A DNA stretch of 64,000 nucleotides from Clostridium saccharobutylicum DSM 13864. Lineage in GTDB: Bacteria > Bacillota > Clostridia > Clostridiales > Clostridiaceae. Location: the NCBI RefSeq assembly GCF_000473995.1, contig NC_022571.1, positions 3,131,416 to 3,195,415 of the forward strand, given 5' to 3'. Each line of letters starts with the position of its first letter. Within the stretch, counting starts at the first letter, position 1. The position numbers were made by a program, and so were the translations under genes. This document shows positions 7,860 to 16,027 of this stretch, in pieces. A model generated the notes under the pieces. The model saw only the letters and a program-made list of their open reading frames with translations, was not told the DNA's origin and did no database searches.

Positions 7860-10484
7860 TTAATTTAAGAAATACTTTAAGATTTCCTCTAACGTTTCTT
7901 TTTCTTCTTTGCCTCTTGATAGGGGATTTTTAAATAAGCTTTCTTTTATATCTCTATAATTACTTATTATAAATGTTTCCTTCTCTTGTCCTTCTATTAA
8001 TGCCATATTATATATTGGATTTTTAGAATTAATTAATATGTATCCATTATTAATATTCTTAAATCTACTAATTACTTTATCTTTAAATTTATTAACAATA
8101 AATAGTAATTCCCTTATATTGTTAGCATTTATGAATTCCTTAGATGAATCTATTACAAAATTTATCATTATACTATTTTCCATTACGAATTGTTTTAAAA
8201 TAAAACTTTCTAAAACTTGCTTTTCAGAATTTCCTATTTGAATGCCATTAAATATAATAAACATATTGTATAGATTATTTTTTAATTCTTTTAAAATCAT
8301 ATAAAGATCAATCTTTTTCTCACATAATTCATAAATAATTATTATATTGTCAATAGTGTATATACCTTCTTTTTTAATCAGTTCACATTGTTCCTGGCTT
8401 AAATATATTCCACAACTCCTTGAAATAAATGTTATACATGCATCTAAATCCCATGTCCAAAAAATCTGCTTACCTTCATAACCAATTTTTTCTGTGCTTT
8501 TTTGTTTTATATAATTTCCAACTAATAAATAATTTTTTTCAAAAATTCCAGTACTTAATTTGTAAAGATTGTATTGTGTGCTTATAACAGAATATCTATT
8601 ATCATTATAACCACCATTATCCAATTCATATGAACTACATTGTTTATCTTTTATCAGTGCTTTTGACTTATTATTATATTTAAAACGATTATCTAGTATA
8701 TCGATTGCATTTTCATCAATTTTATCATTTTTATTTACTTTTAGTTTTTTATTTATAGTCTTTAAATTTAAGATTACATCTTCTATATCTTCCAGCTCAA
8801 TTTTTTGACCCTTTTTCTTTTCATATTCCTCTGTTCTTTTTATTACTTCGCTATAAAAAATATTTATAGATTTATTATACTGAGCACTCCAATCCCATAA
8901 AACATTCATATATTTTCTTCTATTCTGGTTACATATATTTTCAATCATTAAAATAGTAGCATCTTTATCTACTACTTTTTCATCATATTCTTCCTTTTCA
9001 TATCCCCACTCAGTATCAAATATCTGTGATAAAATTCTTTTACCTTTATTTAAAATCCCATTCTTTTCAATTAATTTTATTCTTTCCTCATATTTATGCT
9101 TAACATCGATATACTTACTATCCATACTAGGCAATGAATATGAAAATCTTATATCTAAGTTAAAGCTTTTATAAAGTTCATTTTTTTTCTCTTCACATTC
9201 TTTAACTATATTTACAATTTCATTTTCCATATTAACATTCTTGTTATTAATCTTTTCTATTATCTTTGAATAACTTTCAACTTCTTCAGATTTCGACTCA
9301 TTAATTTCATTAATTATTTCTTTAACATTTTTATCTATTTCCTTAATTTTTGATGATATCTTTTCCCTTGCCATAGTAAAATCACTAACAATATCATCAA
9401 TATCACCAGTAGTTATATTCATTAATGCATTTATATACTCAATATCACTACCTTGTATAATGTCTCTATCTGTATTGATTATATGATTAATTCTTTCAAC
9501 TAAACTCTTTCCCCTATAGACATTAATTTTAGGCATAACTCTTTTTATAGATAACTTTACAGCTTCTATAAAACCTTCAATATTAGATTCATTATATAAA
9601 ACATCGTTTTTTTGTATAATTCCTCTTAAGGCATTAAGTGCAGAAATTTGTATTACTTCAAACTCACAATTGTTTAAATTCTTTTTTGATTTTTCAATAT
9701 CAGATTTACATTTAAAATCATTCCTATTTCCATTAATCGCTACTCTTAGAAGGTTTTGCGCTCTCTTCCTATGTTTAATTAAGACAGCTGTTTTATCTTC
9801 TATAACTATTCCACTTTTTCCAAACTTTTCTTCAACTGAATCCATCATATTTTGCACTAAAATGATTTGTTTATCCTTTTCATTTACAATTCTAATCTTT
9901 TCAGCATTAATTTCATCACTATTAGCTTTTACTGTCGTTAAAAACACACAAATATCTATTGTTGGTAGCAATATTTCTAAAGTAAGCTTTTCGTGCATTT
10001 CTAAATCACAAGCATCTAGTCCTGGACTATCTATTATATGTATATCCTCATCTAATAAAAATGATGGAGTTGTTACATCAATTTGACTAACATTTAATTC
10101 ATTATTAGGATTTAATTCTTCATCCGCATAATATGCTATAGACTTTTCATTTAACTTTTCTCCACTTAATATTTCAGGTTCTTTATCTCTGAAATATATA
10201 GTTGCTTGTCTTTTTTTGTCCTTTGAACATGTTATTATGATACTAGAGCTTGGTTTTATAGCCACTGGTAAAATACTTTCACCCAAGAGAGAATTTACCA
10301 ATGTTGATTTCCCACTACTAGTTATTCCCATAATGGCAACTCTTATTATATTCTTTTCAATTATGCTTTCTTTTTTATTAAGCCATAATATATCGCTACT
10401 ATACCTTTTTTTTCTATAATTATTCTTTTCCAAAACCACTTTTATCTCGTTAATTACATTTAATATATAATTATCTTTTTCCAT
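7860..10484 (-). CDS. Dynamin-like GTPase 3, large form (874 aa)
   Basis: First and largest GTPase of the cluster. From the upstream ATG (10496) numbering, G1 is GITSSGKS (57-64), the switch region is KPSSSI with Ser instead of Thr (81-86), G3 is DSPG (156-159), and G4 is QNMMDS, an NxxD in which Lys is replaced by Met. A stalk of charged helices follows (about 340-470). A C-terminal half of about 300 residues has no recognisable domain. The start at 10484 is preferred: GGAG lies 7 bases before that ATG, whereas the ATG at 10496 has no site and actually contains this GGAG. The stop codon overlaps a degenerate tip of the family-1 repeat. Loss of the canonical G4 lysine in all three cluster members is notable. 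Confidence 0.83.
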   Translation of the reverse strand: MEKDNYILNVINEIKVVLEKNNYRKKRYSSDILWLNKKESIIEKNIIRVAIMGITSSGKSTLVNSLLGESILPVAIKPSSSIIITCSKDKKRQATIYFRDKEPEILSGEKLNEKSIAYYADEELNPNNELNVSQIDVTTPSFLLDEDIHIIDSPGLDACDLEMHEKLTLEILLPTIDICVFLTTVKANSDEINAEKIRIVNEKDKQIILVQNMMDSVEEKFGKSGIVIEDKTAVLIKHRKRAQNLLRVAINGNRNDFKCKSDIEKSKKNLNNCEFEVIQISALNALRGIIQKNDVLYNESNIEGFIEAVKLSIKRVMPKINVYRGKSLVERINHIINTDRDIIQGSDIEYINALMNITTGDIDDIVSDFTMAREKISSKIKEIDKNVKEIINEINESKSEEVESYSKIIEKINNKNVNMENEIVNIVKECEEKKNELYKSFNLDIRFSYSLPSMDSKYIDVKHKYEERIKLIEKNGILNKGKRILSQIFDTEWGYEKEEYDEKVVDKDATILMIENICNQNRRKYMNVLWDWSAQYNKSINIFYSEVIKRTEEYEKKKGQKIELEDIEDVILNLKTINKKLKVNKNDKIDENAIDILDNRFKYNNKSKALIKDKQCSSYELDNGGYNDNRYSVISTQYNLYKLSTGIFEKNYLLVGNYIKQKSTEKIGYEGKQIFWTWDLDACITFISRSCGIYLSQEQCELIKKEGIYTIDNIIIIYELCEKKIDLYMILKELKNNLYNMFIIFNGIQIGNSEKQVLESFILKQFVMENSIMINFVIDSSKEFINANNIRELLFIVNKFKDKVISRFKNINNGYILINSKNPIYNMALIEGQEKETFIISNYRDIKESLFKNPLSRGKEEKETLEEILKYFLN

Positions 10485-10603
10485 AGTAATCTCCATATGT
10501 AATATTTATTTGAATGTGCCTAATATGTATTTTAGAATTTATATGCTATACAATTTATATTATCATAATCATATAAATTTATCTAATAATATTCCGTTAA
10601 TAT

Positions 10604-11050
10604 GATAAATAATTGGCAATTTAGATTTATGACATAACTTGCCGAAAGAAATAGGACTATTTTACTTGGTTGCTACATAATTCAGCTGTGGATTTCTATC
10701 AATAGAAGTTGTTCCATTCCCACATGCTCCCAAGACAAGCTTGTGACAAGCAAGAATGGAACAACTTCTACTAAAGAAATACCTACAGCCAAATTATCAA
10801 TGCAACACTACGTAAAATAGTCCCATTTCCTTCTAGTATTGAATATATTTCAAAACTTAAATTTAGTTCGTAGTTTGTTTATAGTTGTTCTATTCTTGCA
10901 TGTCATTACCTTGTTTAAAGAACATGCTGGAATGGACACAACTTCTGCTGTTAGAAATCCACATTCCTTTTCTCTAGTAACCGAAACAACAGATCACCAT
11001 TTCTTTCGTTTGGCCACCACATAAATCTAAGTTACAAATTGTTTATCTAT
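10604..11050. repeat. Family-2 dispersed palindromic element, about 450 bp
   Basis: The ends are inverted: GATAAATAATTGGCAATTTAG at the left, and the reverse complement of the right end GATAAACAATTTGTAACTTAG. Inside is a second nested palindrome: AGAAGTTGTTCCATTC near 10705 pairs with GAATGGAACAACTTCT near 10760, and GGACTATTTTAC near 10653 pairs with GTAAAATAGTCC near 10812. No coding frame is convincing. The right tip supplies the TAA stop of the 204-residue gene at 11043. Related copies lie near 20.6, 28.6 and 31.0 kb. The rest of the gap 10497-10603 shows nothing beyond a degenerate family-1 tip. Confidence 0.7.
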
Positions 11051-11657
11051 TTAAATTTTTAACCTTAAATATATCTTTAGCACTAACAATTTTAATGTTT
11101 AAAATTCTAAGCAATTTATCTAAACTCTTTATTTGATTTATATATTTTAAATTATTCTTATTTACTAGTTTTTCAACCATTTCAATTATATCTTCTTTAT
11201 CTTGACTTGTTAACACTCGATTATTAGTTAAACATTCTCTATTGATATGTGTTAACGTAACCCAAATTTGCTCTTCTGCTATTTTATTTATATCCATTAG
11301 TGCCCATGTGAAATCTTTTCTTCTATGACCTTCTGGATACGCCTCTTTAAAAAACTTTATAAAATTATTTTCCTTTTTAGGATCTTTTATAGTAACATAT
11401 TTTCCAAGCTGAGATTTAAGATTATTCTTTAAGTACATTATAGTATTTGGTTTAATTACATCTGACATACTATCAATACTTTTATATATAAAATTATATG
11501 TTGTTTCAATTTGATATACATCAGCATTACCATTCTTAAGTACTTTTGTAATCTCTATATATTCTAAAATATTTTTCTTTGTATTTAATTCTTTGTTGTA
11601 TAATTTTTCATGTATTTGTTCAGCATTTAAGTTTTCTAAATTTACATTATTATTCAT
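11043..11657 (-). CDS. Hypothetical protein, 204 aa
   Basis: Function not recognised. The protein is soluble, helical and rich in Lys, Asn and Ile, with no signal peptide, transmembrane helix or catalytic motif that I can see. The central block FFKEAYPEGHRRKDFTWALM is the most distinctive part. AAAGGATG lies 7 bases before the ATG. The gene follows the 108-residue gene upstream by 43 bases, so the two probably share a transcript. Its stop codon is provided by the tip of the family-2 repeat, which separates it from the dynamin-like genes. It could belong to that cluster, but the repeat between them makes this uncertain. Confidence 0.6.
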   Translation of the reverse strand: MNNNVNLENLNAEQIHEKLYNKELNTKKNILEYIEITKVLKNGNADVYQIETTYNFIYKSIDSMSDVIKPNTIMYLKNNLKSQLGKYVTIKDPKKENNFIKFFKEAYPEGHRRKDFTWALMDINKIAEEQIWVTLTHINRECLTNNRVLTSQDKEDIIEMVEKLVNKNNLKYINQIKSLDKLLRILNIKIVSAKDIFKVKNLNR

Positions 11658-11700
11658 TTTTTCATCCTTTATCTTTCATTATTTATTTAATTGTGCCTTA

Positions 11701-12027
11701 TTATAGTTGCTCCACTAAATTTCTACTAACTTTTAAATCATTCAACTCTATTTTTTCAGGATTTATAAGTAAAGAATAATCCTTAACCCAAAGGATTCCA
11801 TCAACAATCCTACCTTCATTTATAGGCTCAGTAGGATCTTCATCATAAACTTCTTCTAATTTTTCATTTTTAGTTAAAATAACTACCCTTCTACAGGCTT
11901 CCTCAAACTCATCATAAATATTAAAAAAACTGTTATAAGAGTCAAAACTCTTTACCGATGTAGCTATCTTTAAAAATAAACCATATTCTTTAGCAGCTTC
12001 TTTAACCGTTATATACTCTTCATTCAT
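11701..12027 (-). CDS. Hypothetical acidic protein, 108 aa
   Basis: Function not recognised. The N-terminus (MNEEYITVKEAAKEYGLFLK) resembles the start of small helix-turn-helix or excisionase-like proteins, but the rest is acidic (YDEFEEACRRVVILTKNEK and EEVYDEDPTEP) and has no second DNA-binding element. No membrane segment. AGAGGT precedes the start. It stands just upstream of the 204-residue gene on the same strand and probably forms a two-gene unit with it. A family-1 repeat tip (TAAGGCACAATTAAATAAAT on the minus strand) begins right at its stop codon. Confidence 0.6.
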   Translation of the reverse strand: MNEEYITVKEAAKEYGLFLKIATSVKSFDSYNSFFNIYDEFEEACRRVVILTKNEKLEEVYDEDPTEPINEGRIVDGILWVKDYSLLINPEKIELNDLKVSRNLVEQL

Positions 12028-12054
12028 TTTATTTACCTCTTTTCTTTCTTCTAC

Positions 12055-12507
12055 CTACAAATATACCTCCATCCTAATATGAGGTAATCCAGATTTTTTT
12101 GATTCAAAAATTTCACCATTAGTTTTAAAACCAAGTTTTCTATAAAAATCAATAGCATATATTCTTGCATCTAAACATATTTTTTCAACGCTTTGCTTTT
12201 TGCCTTCTTCAATTAATTTTTTTACAATGTTAGCTCCGATATTAAGACTTCTATAATTTTGTTCAACAACAACTTGTGTTATTTCTCCTATTGAATTATC
12301 GATAAATAAACGTGCATGTCCGATAACTTTATTATCAATACAAGCCACAATTTTTAAAGATTTGTCTTCTATTTCATCAAATATACTTTCTCTTGTACGA
12401 TTGAATTTTTCATAAAATTCTCTATATCTGAGATCAATAGCACTCTCATATAATTCAGATTCCTTATCTATAAAAAAATATTCTACTTTTTTTTGTAATT
12501 CTTTCAT
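12055..12507 (-). CDS. GNAT-family N-acetyltransferase (150 aa)
   Basis: Transfers an acetyl group from acetyl-CoA to an unknown amine substrate. The GNAT core is visible: the strand GHARLFIDNSIGEITQVVVE, the acetyl-CoA loop region EQNYRSLNIGANIVKKLIEE (Q/RxxGxG/A variant), and the C-terminal IDFYRKLGFKTNGE motif. The start at 12507 is chosen because AAGGAGGAATTTGTA directly precedes that ATG. An upstream ATG at 12558 in frame has no site and would add 17 residues unlike the family. The length fits a single-domain GNAT. Substrate unknown. Confidence 0.8.
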   Translation of the reverse strand: MKELQKKVEYFFIDKESELYESAIDLRYREFYEKFNRTRESIFDEIEDKSLKIVACIDNKVIGHARLFIDNSIGEITQVVVEQNYRSLNIGANIVKKLIEEGKKQSVEKICLDARIYAIDFYRKLGFKTNGEIFESKKSGLPHIRMEVYL

Positions 12508-12628
12508 TACAAATTCCTCCTTAGTTTTGACATTCTTAACCCCAATCCAAAATTGCATTACAAAAAATCACAAATTCGCATTTCATTTTGTAATAGTGCA
12601 ATTTTCTAAGAATATTTTTTATTATGTA

Positions 12629-12715
12629 TTAGGCACTTTCAAATAACAAATCCATTTGCCAGCTTATTTTCCATCAGAGGAAACTCAACTCGCTATTTAT
12701 TTTCACGTACCTTAT
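12629..12715. repeat. Family-1 dispersed palindromic repeat, short copy
   Basis: Left tip TTAGGCACTTTCAAATAACA followed by AATCCATTTGCCAGC; right tip TATTTATTTTCACGTACCTT. The internal part CCATCAGAGGAAACTCAACTCG matches the inner part of the longer copy at 22.4 kb. The right tip ends a few bases from the stop codon of the pseudouridine synthase gene. Confidence 0.7.
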
Positions 12716-12721
12716 TTGAAA

Positions 12722-13684
12722 TTATATATTTTTATTTCTAAGACAATTATTATTAGATTTATTTATATCATTATAATGAATTGCTTTTTTAAGCTCATTT
12801 ATTTCATCTTCACTAATTTTTCTCCATTTACCTAATTCTATACCATCAATGCTTATATTTATAATACGAACTCTTTCTAGTTTAACAACTTTATACCCTA
12901 ATGCCCAAGTCATTTTGCGGATTTGCTTATTTAAACCCTGTGTTAATATAATTTTGAACTTATTTTCACTTATTCTAGCAACTTTGCAAGGTTTAGTTCT
13001 GACCTTATTTTTACTCAAAATCTTATTTTCATTTAACTTTATTGTATTTTGTTGATTTATCAAACTCTGCAATTCTTCATTTAAATTACTTGATTTTAAT
13101 TCCTTTAATTTATATACAGATGACTTTCTATTTTTAAATTCTTCTTCAAGTACAACAAACTCTTTATCACCATTAATTTCCCTAATACCCAAAGTATCAG
13201 ATACTCTTTTTATTCCAGTACTTTGAACTCCTGGAATTTCAATTCCTTGTGACATTTTCTCTAGAAAATCGTCTTCAAATTTTTTATCAACAGTTACAAT
13301 ATATTCCTTCTCATGATTATTTTCAGCCTCTAAAATCTCATTTGCTAGCTGTCCGTCATTAGTCATTATTATAAGACCTTGAGATTCCTTATCTAATCTA
13401 CCTACAGGAAAAATATATTGAGGATAATTTAAAAATTTAATTATGTTATCACTAACATCTCTTTCTGCTGTGCAAACAATTCCAATAGGCTTGTTAAGTG
13501 CAATATAAACTTTCTTGTTCGTAAAAATCTTATTACCGTCAAGTAAAATTTCATCATCTTCTTCAACCCATTGTCCCAGTGCACTTTGCTTTCCATTTAC
13601 CTTAACTCTTCCTTCCTGTATAAGCTTATTGGTTTCTTTCCTCGAGCAAATACCTAAATTACTAAAAAGTTTATTTATCCTCAT
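12722..13684 (-). CDS. rluF: RluF/RluB-type 23S rRNA pseudouridine synthase
   Basis: Converts a specific uridine to pseudouridine in 23S rRNA. An N-terminal S4 RNA-binding domain (MRINKLFSNLGICSRKETNK, residues 1-50) is followed by the RsuA/RluB/RluF catalytic domain. The catalytic Asp is D98 in VGRLDKESQGL, with NKPIGIVCT upstream and the C-terminal GLNKQIRKM and LERVRI motifs. At 320 residues it is longer than the simplest family members because of a charged insertion around residues 190-245 (LNENKILSKNKVRTKPCKVA follows it). RluF versus RluB cannot be settled by eye; RluF is favoured by overall pattern. Confidence 0.8.
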   Translation of the reverse strand: MRINKLFSNLGICSRKETNKLIQEGRVKVNGKQSALGQWVEEDDEILLDGNKIFTNKKVYIALNKPIGIVCTAERDVSDNIIKFLNYPQYIFPVGRLDKESQGLIIMTNDGQLANEILEAENNHEKEYIVTVDKKFEDDFLEKMSQGIEIPGVQSTGIKRVSDTLGIREINGDKEFVVLEEEFKNRKSSVYKLKELKSSNLNEELQSLINQQNTIKLNENKILSKNKVRTKPCKVARISENKFKIILTQGLNKQIRKMTWALGYKVVKLERVRIINISIDGIELGKWRKISEDEINELKKAIHYNDINKSNNNCLRNKNI

Positions 13685-13793
13685 GCTAAAACTTATCCTT
13701 TCGATGAATTATAAATATTATTTTTTGAATGTGTCTTATAAAGTTATACTAAAAAATTATTTAAAATTCAATAAAAATTTATATTAGGCACAC

Positions 13794-15464
13794 TCATACT
13801 TCATTAATCCATATAGAATATGAACCATCCATGACTCTAAATATGCCTTGTCCACTTTCATCTATGATTACTTTATCATCAATTTGTCCTGTAATATCCT
13901 TCCACACTTCATATGCATGTTGATTTCCAACATACATTTTTTTAACACCACCAAGTGCTACAGTAATCAGAGCTGCAAGACCTGAGTTTTTATGTTTAAA
14001 ATCTCCTTCTCTAGTCCATCCTATAATAGCATTATCATCAATATAATCATGTTGTATACCATAAGCATTATATTTTCTTATCTTTAGAATAATATCTAAT
14101 TTGTCCTTTATTCCCTCAAAGTTCTTTTCTGGTATTCCATAATAATCTCCATAAAAAACACATGGATAGCCGTCCTTTCTAGTCAAAATAAATGTATATG
14201 CCAAAGGCTTAAACCAAGGTTGAACCCATGATTCTAGCGATTGACCAGGCTGTGTGTCGTGATTATCAACAAAAGTAACCGCTTGACTTGGATTAGCTTT
14301 TAGAAATGTATTATCTGTTAACTTTCTCATATCAAAATTTCCTAATGAGTTACTAGCAGCGTAAAAATTATAATGAAGTGGCACATCAAATAAACTCATG
14401 CAATTTTCACATGCATTCATATAATCTTTAAGATTATTAACATCAGGAGTCCAATATTCGCCTACTGCAAAAAGTTTCTTATCACTATACTTCCTCATAT
14501 CTTTAAGCCATTCTTTAAAGAAAGTAAATTTAATATGTTTTATAGCATCCAATCTAAAGCCATCAACATTAGTTTGATTTATATACCATCTTCCCCATCT
14601 TTTTAATTCTTCAACAACATAAGTATTATTCATATCTAAATTGGCAAACATAAGAAAATCATAATTTCCATTTTCCTTATCAACATATTTTTCCCATTCC
14701 TTTCCTTCAAACTTAAAAATACCATGTTGCTTTGAAATCTCATCAAAATCTACTCCATTAAAATCGCTTGATGTCCATTTATATGCAGAATACTTTTCCA
14801 TTCTACCTGGAAAAGTAAAAATTGTATGTGCTCTTATTTTTCTTGTGGTGCCAATAAACATTTTTCTATTATTTTCTGATACAGGTCTTGCATCTATAAT
14901 TTCAGAATTATCCGCCCCTGCCTTGTGATCAAATACTACATCTCCATAAATTTTTATATTATTCCTATGAGCCTCCTCTATGGCAGATATATATTCTTCT
15001 TTTGTTCCATACTTGGTTCTAATGGTTCCCTTTTGATTAAATTCTCCTAAATCAAATAAATCATATATTCCATATCCAACATCATAAATCCCATTATATG
15101 ATTTACATGCAGGCGGTAACCATAATGCTGTAATTCCAACGTTACATAATTCCTTAACATTTTGCTTTACCTTTTTCCACAATGAACCATCACTTGGGTA
15201 ATACCATTCGAAATATTGCATCATTGTCTCATTAACTTCAGTATTTTCTAATAGTTGATTATAATTTCTTAAAAAATCTGGTGCTTTTAAATGATTCTTA
15301 AACTCTTCATTATAACTTCTATAATGTATATTATTCTCTTCAATTATATTTTTTTTTGATTTTTTTATTTCATCTTTGAGAACTTTATCTATATTTAAAT
15401 GTTCTTTTAATTCATTCTTATCTATCTTTGTATTATAAGTTCTATTATAAAAATTTAATATCAT
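13794..15464 (-). CDS. Cytoplasmic GH13 alpha-amylase (556 aa)
   Basis: Hydrolyses internal alpha-1,4 bonds in starch, glycogen or maltodextrins. The GH13 regions are clear: GDVVFDHKAGAD (region I), GFRLDAIKH with the nucleophile Asp (II), VGEYWTPD with the acid/base Glu (III), and FVDNHDTQPGQ (IV). MMQYFEWYYPSDGSLW near residue 90 is the usual start of liquefying alpha-amylases. There is no signal peptide, so it acts inside the cell. The first 80 or so residues form a charged N-terminal extension (many Lys/Asn) not usual in the family. The stop codon lies at a family-1 repeat tip (GTGCCTAATATAAAT side). It has a long AT-rich leader and stands alone. Confidence 0.9.
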   Translation of the reverse strand: MILNFYNRTYNTKIDKNELKEHLNIDKVLKDEIKKSKKNIIEENNIHYRSYNEEFKNHLKAPDFLRNYNQLLENTEVNETMMQYFEWYYPSDGSLWKKVKQNVKELCNVGITALWLPPACKSYNGIYDVGYGIYDLFDLGEFNQKGTIRTKYGTKEEYISAIEEAHRNNIKIYGDVVFDHKAGADNSEIIDARPVSENNRKMFIGTTRKIRAHTIFTFPGRMEKYSAYKWTSSDFNGVDFDEISKQHGIFKFEGKEWEKYVDKENGNYDFLMFANLDMNNTYVVEELKRWGRWYINQTNVDGFRLDAIKHIKFTFFKEWLKDMRKYSDKKLFAVGEYWTPDVNNLKDYMNACENCMSLFDVPLHYNFYAASNSLGNFDMRKLTDNTFLKANPSQAVTFVDNHDTQPGQSLESWVQPWFKPLAYTFILTRKDGYPCVFYGDYYGIPEKNFEGIKDKLDIILKIRKYNAYGIQHDYIDDNAIIGWTREGDFKHKNSGLAALITVALGGVKKMYVGNQHAYEVWKDITGQIDDKVIIDESGQGIFRVMDGSYSIWINEV

Positions 15465-15624
15465 TTTTTTTAAAATATTACTTTTTATTAATTCCTTAAA
15501 TTTTAATCTAATAATCTTAATTATTCTATTAATATTTACACCTTCATTCTAGTTCATCTCTTTTTTTAAACTTCAATCATTCTCTTCAAAATTATAACAT
15601 ATATTTATATATATTCCATATAAC

Positions 15625-15667
15625 AAAAAAGCACCTTTTATTAGCACTAACGCTTATAAAAGATGCT
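15625..15667 (-). terminator. Rho-independent terminator
   Basis: On the minus strand AGCATCTTTTATAAGC pairs with its partner ending TAATAAAAGGTGCT, followed by TTTTTT. It lies 12 bases after the stop codon of the 94-residue gene and ends that transcript. Confidence 0.8.
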
Positions 15668-15678
15668 GAATCTAAATT

Positions 15679-15963
15679 CTAATATTCATTTTGTTCTGTT
15701 TTTGATTCTTCTCTCATTTGATCTTTCAAATCATTACTAAACATTTTTTGTTCAATTCTATCATTCATATCTTCCTTTTTATTGTCAAAACGTGTTTTCA
15801 TCTCGCCAACTCTTTCTTGTACATCATTGCTTATGTTATGAGTTTTGTCTTTTATTTCATCTCCAACCACTTGTGCTGCTGCCTTTACTACTGCTGCAGT
15901 ATCTTTAATTCCATCACCCATATCCTTAACTTTTTCCTTTATTCCATCTGTTAAATCTCCCAT
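15679..15963 (-). CDS. Small hydrophilic helical protein, stress-protein-like (94 aa)
   Basis: A 94-residue highly charged protein predicted to be one long amphipathic helix with 11-residue-like spacing (MGDLTDGIKEKVKDMGDGIK, then AAAQVVGDEIKDKTHNISND). This composition resembles YtxH/CsbD-like or LEA-like stress proteins, but no diagnostic motif allows a firm call. No signal peptide. The ribosome binding site AAAGGAGATATATT precedes the ATG and a terminator follows, so it is a single-gene unit. Confidence 0.65.
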   Translation of the reverse strand: MGDLTDGIKEKVKDMGDGIKDTAAVVKAAAQVVGDEIKDKTHNISNDVQERVGEMKTRFDNKKEDMNDRIEQKMFSNDLKDQMREESKTEQNEY

Positions 15964-16027
15964 AATATATCTCCTTTCATAAACAATATTTAATATAGAT
16001 AAAAATAATTTTTATCTATAATTAAGT

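Noticed and set aside
2857..10484. Naming the dynamin cluster as the Eleos system
   Set aside because: Eleos has two proteins, LeoA and LeoBC. Here there are three GTPases and a coiled-coil protein, and homology at that level cannot be judged by eye.
10839..11024. Plus-strand frame of 61 codons
   Set aside because: Falls wholly within the family-2 palindrome; hydrophobic composition comes from the inverted repeats and there is no ribosome site.
12508..12558. Longer start for the GNAT gene
   Set aside because: The longer start lacks a ribosome site, whereas GGAGG precedes the inner ATG.
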